In this document: piece after piece, positions 3,806 through 8,075 of the stretch
Position numbering within the stretch: position 1 is the stretch's first letter
Layout of the letters: each line of letters starts with the position of its first letter
From: Candidatus Eiseniibacteriota bacterium
GTDB taxonomy: Bacteria; Eisenbacteria; RBG-16-71-46; CAIMUX01; WJJG01
Reading direction: 5' to 3'
Length of the DNA: 8,075 nt
Assembly: GCA_016867695.1 (NCBI GenBank)
Contig: VGIY01000108.1
Span: forward strand, 1 to 8,075
Made by a program: the position numbers and the translations under genes
Notes under the pieces: generated by a model
Told to the model about the DNA's origin: nothing
What the model saw: only the letters and a program-made list of their open reading frames with translations
Database searches by the model: none

Positions 3806-6190
3806 CTAGACGAGGCCCCGGCGGCGGCGCATGAACCACTCAAGCGCCAGCAGCAGCGTCGCCAGGGCGAAGATCGGCCAATGGTTCCACAGCTCGGCCT
3901 GCTTGACAACCGCCGTCGATCGGTGGCCGTGGGGGATCACCGCCAGCAGGTCGTCGATCCTCTGCGCCTGCACGCTCACGCCTCCCGAGGCGGAGGCTAG
4001 GCGCGCCGGGAGCGAGTGGTCGGCGGCGAGATCCAGGAACTCGGCCCCCATCGGCTCGACCCAGAGCAGGCCCTCGGCGCGCCAGCTCCGGGCTCCGGGC
4101 CCGGACCCGGCGATCGCTTCGGCCTGGTAGCGGTAGGCGCCCGGAGGCAGGGGCGAGAGCGCGCCCTGGTACCGCCCCGTGCTCCCCTCGGGGTAGAGCT
4201 CCGCCCGCTGCGGGGCGATCGGCTGCTCCCGCCGCGCGCCGATCACCCCGGCGTCGCCGCCGTCCGGCGCGCGCGATTCGTGGCCCGCCGCAGGCGCTTC
4301 CCTGCCGGCAGCGGCCTCGGGCGGCTCCCCGGCGGCCGGAACGGGCGCGACGGTCAGCGTCACGCGCGCCGCGGGAACGGGCCGCGCCTCGTCGTCGAGG
4401 AGGCGCGCGGCGAACTCGAGCGGCTCGCCGTCCTGGAAGACGCGGCGCGTCGGCCGGGCGAGGAAGCGCTCCCGTTCGCTCTGCTCCGAGAGCCAGCGGC
4501 TCATCCGCCTCCAGAACTCGCGCGCTGCCCAGCCCTCTCCGGCGACCGAACGCATGACGAAGTCCCAGCGCCAGAGCCCCCGGCCCGCGAGCACGGCGAC
4601 ACGGCCCGCGCCGGCGGCCGCGACGGCGAGCAGCGGCAGATCGCGCGCCGGGCTTCCCGTGCGCGCGGTGAGCAGCAGCGCCGCGCCGGGGCTGACCGCG
4701 TAGTCCCCCGCGGGCATCAGGATCGGCGGTAGCGCCGCCCAGAGCCTCTCGGTCTCCGCGGCGCGCTCAGCCAGCGCGGTGATCTCGTGCGTCGAGCCGG
4801 CGGGGGCGATCGACGCCGACCCGGCGCCGTAGCCGCGCACGGGCTGCGGCCTCACGCGCAGCGGCAGCAGCTCCTCCCAGCCGGCGGCCATCCAGCTTTC
4901 CAGATCCCCTCCGCGCGCGCCCGAGAGGAAGAGCACGCCTCCGCCCCCCAGGAGATACTCGCGCAGCGCCTCGGCGAAGCCCGCCGGCAGCGCCGCCGGA
5001 CCGAGGCGGCCGACGATCACGGCCGCGTAGGGGACGATCTCGGCGGCCGTCCGCGGCGGCCCGGATCGGCGGGCGGCGGGGGGCAGGCCATAGGGCCGGA
5101 ACGCGCCGTCCGGCAGGCGGACCCAGTAGTGGTGGACGAGCGAGGTGTCGGCGGCGAACGCGCGCTTGAGGAAGGAGAAGTCCCAGTCGGGCTCGCCCTC
5201 CAGATAGAGCACCTGGGTCTTGCGCTCGCGAACTTCCACCGCCGTCAGGCGCGCGTTGTTGACCGTCACCGCCTCGGTCTCGGGCACGGAGGCGGAGACT
5301 TCGTAGAGCTTGAGCCCCGCGTGGAGCGGCGCGAACTCCAGCGTGATCTCGCTCTCGCCGGCCTGCTGTTCCCCCAGGCGCACCGTCGCCCGGGCCACTT
5401 CCTTGCCCGCCGGAGCCGAGAGGGGAGCGTCCGGGTCGCGCTCCCGGACCACCAGGGTCGCTTCCCAGCCGGGCAGCCGGCGCGCCTCCAGGACCGCTCG
5501 CAGCGCCAGGGGCTCTCCCGCGTGGGCGACGGGCGGGGCCAGCACCTCGCGCAGGAGCAGGTCGGCCGGCGCAACGCTGTCGCCGACGACCAGCGCGTGG
5601 ATCGGGACCGGCGCGTTGCGGGCGACGCGGGCGGCGTCCTTGCCCGAGGTCTGCGCGCCGTCGGTGACGACGACGATGCCGGCCAGCGGCGCCTCGCTCT
5701 GCTGGACGAGCACGCCTTCCAGGGCCTCGCCCAGGGCGGTCGCGCCGTGCGGGTCCCCCAGCCCCCACCCCTGCGCCCGGGGCTCCTGCTCCGGGCGCAC
5801 CGCCTCGGCGGACGCGGCAAAGCGGTAGAGGGAGAGGTCGAAGTGGCCCTGCAGGCCTTCGTGAAGCGCCGCCCAGGCGGCCTCCGCCTCCGCGGCGCGC
5901 GTGCCCCCGCCCGCGCCGGGCAGCCGCATGCTCGAGGAGCGGTCGATGAGCAGGGCGATCCTCGGGCGCCCGGCGTGCGGCAGGCGGACCGTCAGCAGTG
6001 GCTCGAGGGCGAGGCCCAGGAGCAGCAGGATCGCCGCGACGCGGATCAGGCGCAGGAGAACGCGCACCCGCCGGCTCAGCGGAGCCGGCAGGCGGTAGTA
6101 GCTGACCACCGCCGCGGCGAGGCCGACGATCAGCAGGCCCCACCATAGGAGGTCCGGCCCGCGCAGCAGTCCGAGGTTGATCATGCTCAT
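3806..6190 (-). CDS. Membrane-anchored VWA-domain protein with a glutaminase-like fold
   Basis: 794 residues. Two N-terminal membrane segments (about 12-31 and 49-67) resemble BatA-type aerotolerance proteins. A von Willebrand A domain (about 77-205) follows with an intact metal site: D83-x-S85-x-S87, Thr151 and Asp177 in VVTDG. Residues about 215-320 look like a beta-rich, Ig-like region. About 325-545 resembles a class I glutamine amidotransferase fold (VLYLEGEPDWDFSFLKRAF; a GGGGVLFLSG turn). No cysteine occurs anywhere in the protein, so the nucleophile is absent and this part is probably non-catalytic. A second beta-rich region (about 580-715) and a C-terminal membrane segment (about 771-787) ending RRRRG complete it. 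The role is likely envelope assembly or protein interaction through VWA-metal binding. The usual MoxR ATPase and DUF58 partners are not in the window. ATG 6190 or 6184 could be the start; neither has a good Shine-Dalgarno, and an in-frame stop at about 6233 limits extension. Confidence 0.85.
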   Translation of the reverse strand: MSMINLGLLRGPDLLWWGLLIVGLAAAVVSYYRLPAPLSRRVRVLLRLIRVAAILLLLGLALEPLLTVRLPHAGRPRIALLIDRSSSMRLPGAGGGTRAAEAEAAWAALHEGLQGHFDLSLYRFAASAEAVRPEQEPRAQGWGLGDPHGATALGEALEGVLVQQSEAPLAGIVVVTDGAQTSGKDAARVARNAPVPIHALVVGDSVAPADLLLREVLAPPVAHAGEPLALRAVLEARRLPGWEATLVVRERDPDAPLSAPAGKEVARATVRLGEQQAGESEITLEFAPLHAGLKLYEVSASVPETEAVTVNNARLTAVEVRERKTQVLYLEGEPDWDFSFLKRAFAADTSLVHHYWVRLPDGAFRPYGLPPAARRSGPPRTAAEIVPYAAVIVGRLGPAALPAGFAEALREYLLGGGGVLFLSGARGGDLESWMAAGWEELLPLRVRPQPVRGYGAGSASIAPAGSTHEITALAERAAETERLWAALPPILMPAGDYAVSPGAALLLTARTGSPARDLPLLAVAAAGAGRVAVLAGRGLWRWDFVMRSVAGEGWAAREFWRRMSRWLSEQSERERFLARPTRRVFQDGEPLEFAARLLDDEARPVPAARVTLTVAPVPAAGEPPEAAAGREAPAAGHESRAPDGGDAGVIGARREQPIAPQRAELYPEGSTGRYQGALSPLPPGAYRYQAEAIAGSGPGARSWRAEGLLWVEPMGAEFLDLAADHSLPARLASASGGVSVQAQRIDDLLAVIPHGHRSTAVVKQAELWNHWPIFALATLLLALEWFMRRRRGLV

Positions 6191-6215
6191 CCGTGACCCA
6201 TGCGAACCCGCCTCA

Positions 6216-6246
6216 CTCCCGGCGGAAGGCTCTCACGCCCCGGGAG
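6216..6246. repeat. Inverted repeat in the DUF4388-VWA gap
   Basis: CTCCCGG (6216-6222) and CCGGGAG (6240-6246) are perfect 7-bp inverted arms separated by 17 nt, inside the 99-nt gap between the DUF4388 stop and the VWA start. On the minus-strand message the 3' arm contains GGGAG, the only SD-like string near the VWA start, though about 26 nt away. No promoter-like A/T-rich hexamers are visible in this gap. Confidence 0.25.
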
Positions 6247-6289
6247 CGCCGATCCGCGCCGCGTCCGGTCGAAGGAGTCCGTGCATCTT

Positions 6290-6874
6290 TCAGGCGAACC
6301 CGATCCGCGATCCCGTGGTTCCTGCCGTGTCGCAGGCCTGCGCGGCGCGCAGGAGCAGCGCCGCCCCCCCCTCGCCGACCGGCAGGCCCGCCATCGCCGG
6401 AGGGCCGGGCCGAAGGACGAAGGTCCCTTCCCTCCAGGTCAGCCAGGCGAGAAGGCGCCGCCAGGCGAGTTCGCGCAGCGCCCGCTCCAGGCCCGCGCCG
6501 CCGGCCAGCCCGCAGCGGCCGAGGATGTCCCCCAGACGAGGCGGCAGCCCCGGCGCGGCGTGGCGCGCCTGCAGCCCCAGCGCGGCGCGCAGCGGCCCCT
6601 CGTCCAGTTCGCCCAGCTCCACGAGCAGCCCGCCGAGCCGCCCGGGAAGCGGCGCGAGACCCCGGCCCTCTTGCGGCCGCAGGTGATCGAGATCGACCAG
6701 GATCCCGTCGCGCCAGTGGATCCAGCCTCCGGGCTCTGCGTCCGGCGCCGCGAGCCAGAGCACGCCCTCGCCGCTCCAGGTGTCGAGCCACTGCAGCACA
6801 TCCCAGAGCGGGAACTCGGCCAGCGATCCGGCGAGCAGAGGATCTCCCCGCGTCCCCGACCCGGCTGCGCTCAT
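6290..6874 (-). CDS. DUF4388 (PatA N-terminal-like) domain protein
   Basis: 194 residues from ATG 6874. The N-terminal part (about 14-65) has the DUF4388 pattern: an L-x-G-x-L-x-E-F-P-L-W-D-V-L-Q-W-L core, then a Gly-rich strand (GEGVLWL) and a strand with WRDGILVDLD. A helical region follows (80-145) and then a second short strand-rich piece (WREGTFVLRPG, 147-157). In the family this domain occurs at the N-terminus of PatA-like response regulators and in many predicted signalling or gliding-related proteins of high-GC bacteria; its molecular function is not established. No receiver, kinase or membrane domain is present here. The start codon overlaps the stop of the upstream phosphatidyltransferase gene (ATGA, 6871-6874), indicating translational coupling. 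A much longer frame on this strand, up to 7609, is a shadow of that gene. Confidence 0.8.
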   Translation of the reverse strand: MSAAGSGTRGDPLLAGSLAEFPLWDVLQWLDTWSGEGVLWLAAPDAEPGGWIHWRDGILVDLDHLRPQEGRGLAPLPGRLGGLLVELGELDEGPLRAALGLQARHAAPGLPPRLGDILGRCGLAGGAGLERALRELAWRRLLAWLTWREGTFVLRPGPPAMAGLPVGEGGAALLLRAAQACDTAGTTGSRIGFA

Positions 6875-7806
6875 CGGGCCCCCTCGCCGGCGTCGGGCCG
6901 CCTGCCGGCATCCCCCCACCCGCCCGCGCCGGGCTCCCGGGTCACCGGCGGGCGGCCCAGGTTGACCAGACCGATGGCCACGACGTGCAGGACCGCCAGG
7001 ACGAGGACGGCGTCGCAGAGGGCGCGCAGCGCGGCGATCACCCGCTCGGCGCCCGGCGCCCAGGCGGCCAGCCCCAGCAGCATCAGCGTGGCCAGCGTGA
7101 TCACCAGCCCCGTCCCCTTGCCCCAGGGCGTCGGCTGGATGCGCACGCAGCCCTTCCAGAGGTAGAGCAGCAGCGTGCCGAAGACGAGCAGCGCGCTGCG
7201 CAGGAGGATCATCGCCAGCGCGACGCGGCCCAGCAGCCCGATCAGCCCGAGCGTGCCGATCACGCCGAGGTGCAGCAACAGGTCGACGACCGGATCGAGG
7301 ACGATCCCCAGCTTGCTCTGCCGCCCGGCGCGTCGCGCCCACCATCCGTCGAGCACGTCGGTGGCGCTGGCCAGCCCGTAGCCGACGAAGGCGAGGGCGT
7401 GGTCGCCCACGGCGAGCAGGTAGACGAGCAGCGGCACGGCCGCGGCACGAGCCAGGGTGAGGACATTCGGCCCGCCCAGGCGGCGCAGCGGCACCCCCTG
7501 AGGCGTCTCGAGGAAGCCGACATTCAGCGCCGTGGCGACCATGAAACCGCCCATCCAGGCGAGGTGGATCAGGGCGAACAGCTCCCAGTGGGCCCACGCG
7601 TGGCGCCACAGACAGGCCAGGTCGAGGAGCGCCGTCCCGGCCAGGAGGGCGATGCTCGCCTGGATGACGGCGCGCATGCCGTCCGGGTTCTGGCGCGAGC
7701 CGACGCGGCCCGAGATCCAGTCGAAGGCGGCCACCGGCCGGGCCGCCTCCCCGGAGGCGAACCAGCGCACGCGTCTCCAGAGCCTCTGCGCCAGCGATGC
7801 CGCCAT
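6871..7806 (-). CDS. CDP-alcohol phosphatidyltransferase family protein with N-terminal membrane extension
   Basis: 311 residues. The full family motif is present: D150-x2-D153-G154-x2-A157-R158-x8-G167-x3-D171-x3-D175, which binds CDP-diacylglycerol and the metal ions. It is preceded by the usual PNVLTLAR (113-120) at the start of the catalytic core. Several hydrophobic segments follow (about 177-215, 232-251, 263-283). The enzyme joins a phosphatidyl or similar group to an alcohol in the inner membrane (phosphatidylglycerophosphate, phosphatidylserine, cardiolipin or inositol-type lipids); the acceptor cannot be decided. Residues 1-110 are an extension with two membrane segments (about 47-65 and 75-97), making it longer than the usual roughly 180-200-residue PgsA. 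ATG 7806 has GGGAGG 11 nt upstream. It lies 45 nt after ppdK and overlaps the DUF4388 gene by 4 nt. Confidence 0.88.
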   Translation of the reverse strand: MAASLAQRLWRRVRWFASGEAARPVAAFDWISGRVGSRQNPDGMRAVIQASIALLAGTALLDLACLWRHAWAHWELFALIHLAWMGGFMVATALNVGFLETPQGVPLRRLGGPNVLTLARAAAVPLLVYLLAVGDHALAFVGYGLASATDVLDGWWARRAGRQSKLGIVLDPVVDLLLHLGVIGTLGLIGLLGRVALAMILLRSALLVFGTLLLYLWKGCVRIQPTPWGKGTGLVITLATLMLLGLAAWAPGAERVIAALRALCDAVLVLAVLHVVAIGLVNLGRPPVTREPGAGGWGDAGRRPDAGEGAR

Positions 7807-7828
7807 GGGCCCGGCGACCTCCCGGCCT

Positions 7829-7848
7829 CGCCGGCCGCGCGGCCGGCG
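7829..7848. repeat. 20-nt perfect GC palindrome between ppdK and the phosphatidyltransferase gene
   Basis: The half-site CGCCGGCCGC is followed by its exact complement, so the whole 20-mer is self-complementary. As RNA it could form an 8-bp stem with a GCGC loop. It starts 3 nt after the ppdK stop codon on the minus strand and ends before the next gene's Shine-Dalgarno (7818-7823). No T-tract follows, so termination is uncertain; it may be a processing or mRNA-stability element. Confidence 0.5.
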
Positions 7849-7851
7849 GCG

Positions 7852-8075
7852 CTAGATCTGCCCCCGGTGCCCCGCCTCCGACCCGGGACGATCGGCCCAG
7901 ATCGTCGCCTGGGCCGCGGCCAGGCGGGCGATCGGCACGCGGAAGGGGGAGCAGCTGACGTAGTCGAGGCCGACCTCGTCGCAGAAGGCGATGCTCTGCG
8001 GATCGCCCCCGTGCTCGCCGCAGATCCCGGTCTTGAGCCTGGGCTTGACCTCGCGCGCCCGCTCCACGGCCAGGC
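7852..8075 (-). CDS. ppdK: Pyruvate, phosphate dikinase, C-terminal fragment cut by the window edge
   Basis: The visible 74 residues end the PEP/pyruvate-binding barrel of PPDK: KTGICGEHGGDP, then DYVSCSPFRVPIARLAAAQA, with the catalytic cysteine of the SCSPFRVP motif encoded at 7951-7953. The enzyme interconverts pyruvate, ATP and phosphate with PEP, AMP and pyrophosphate in the cytoplasm, serving glycolysis or gluconeogenesis. The motifs separate it from PEP synthase and enzyme I, which lack this DYVSCSPFRVPIARLAAAQ stretch. About 15 extra residues (WADRPGSEAGHRGQI) follow the alanine-rich helix before TAG (7854-7852). The frame is open to the right edge, so the ATP-grasp and phosphohistidine domains lie outside. 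It reads toward the phosphatidyltransferase gene 45 nt away. Confidence 0.93.
   Translation of the reverse strand, partial: LAVERAREVKPRLKTGICGEHGGDPQSIAFCDEVGLDYVSCSPFRVPIARLAAAQATIWADRPGSEAGHRGQI

Noticed and set aside
1743..3809. 688-codon plus-strand open frame
   Set aside because: It crosses SGNH, yggS and the antisense of tlpA, with Arg/Pro/Ala-rich composition and no domain; it is a shadow.
3768..3839. Upstream start for the TlpA lipoprotein at 3839
   Set aside because: It would overlap the VWA gene and put Pro/Arg-rich residues before the signal peptide; ATG 3767 has a good Shine-Dalgarno.
4767..6148. Long open frames on both strands within the VWA gene
   Set aside because: Low-complexity Arg/Gly/Ala/Pro translations; the VWA frame alone shows MIDAS motifs and membrane segments.
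6875..7609. N-terminal extension of the DUF4388 frame
   Set aside because: It lies out of frame inside the phosphatidyltransferase gene, and ATG 6874 with the ATGA overlap is the natural start.
1..8075. CRISPR array, tRNA, rRNA, insertion sequence or prophage genes
   Set aside because: No regularly spaced repeats, cloverleaf sequences, transposase or integrase motifs, or terminal inverted repeats with target duplications were seen.

Overview
The window is very GC-rich (clearly above 70% by eye) and gene-dense, with strongly G/C-ending codons. This produces many long spurious antisense reading frames. A lipoprotein signal peptide, a periplasmic TlpA-type thioredoxin and exported membrane proteins suggest a diderm-like bacterium. 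The mix of an SGNH/TPR fusion, a VWA protein with a glutaminase-like fold and a DUF4388 protein fits deep-branching high-GC phyla (Eisenbacteria, Gemmatimonadota, Acidobacteriota or myxobacterial types). That placement is inference; there is no rRNA or other marker for a firm assignment.

Layout. (1) Bases 1-104, minus strand: the N-terminal 34 residues of a lysyl-tRNA synthetase (lysS) starting with TTG and running off the left edge. (2) Bases 105-307: a divergent intergenic region with a good sigma70-like promoter facing lysS, a possible 19-codon leader ORF, a 23-nt direct repeat, and a -10-like TAGAAT seven bases from the next start codon. (3) Bases 308-2892, plus strand: a two-gene unit of a membrane-anchored SGNH hydrolase with TPRs, then the PLP-binding protein YggS. 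It ends in a 9-bp GC hairpin that sits between convergent genes. (4) Bases 2937-8075, all minus strand and read right to left: the C-terminus of pyruvate phosphate dikinase (ppdK); a CDP-alcohol phosphatidyltransferase with an N-terminal membrane extension; a DUF4388 protein overlapping it by ATGA; a large membrane-anchored VWA protein with a glutaminase-like fold; and a lipoprotein TlpA/ResA-type thioredoxin.

How they may work together. The minus-strand genes are close enough to be one transcript and mix central metabolism (ppdK), membrane lipid synthesis, an effector-domain protein and two envelope proteins. The plus-strand pair joins an envelope SGNH enzyme to PLP homeostasis. No mobile element, CRISPR array, tRNA or rRNA is visible. 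I do not see a clearly new defence or biosynthetic system. The more unusual points are the lysS leader region, the SGNH domain with an internal TPR and an E-x-x-H catalytic motif, the lipid-synthase/DUF4388 coupling, and the self-complementary GC palindromes in intergenic gaps.
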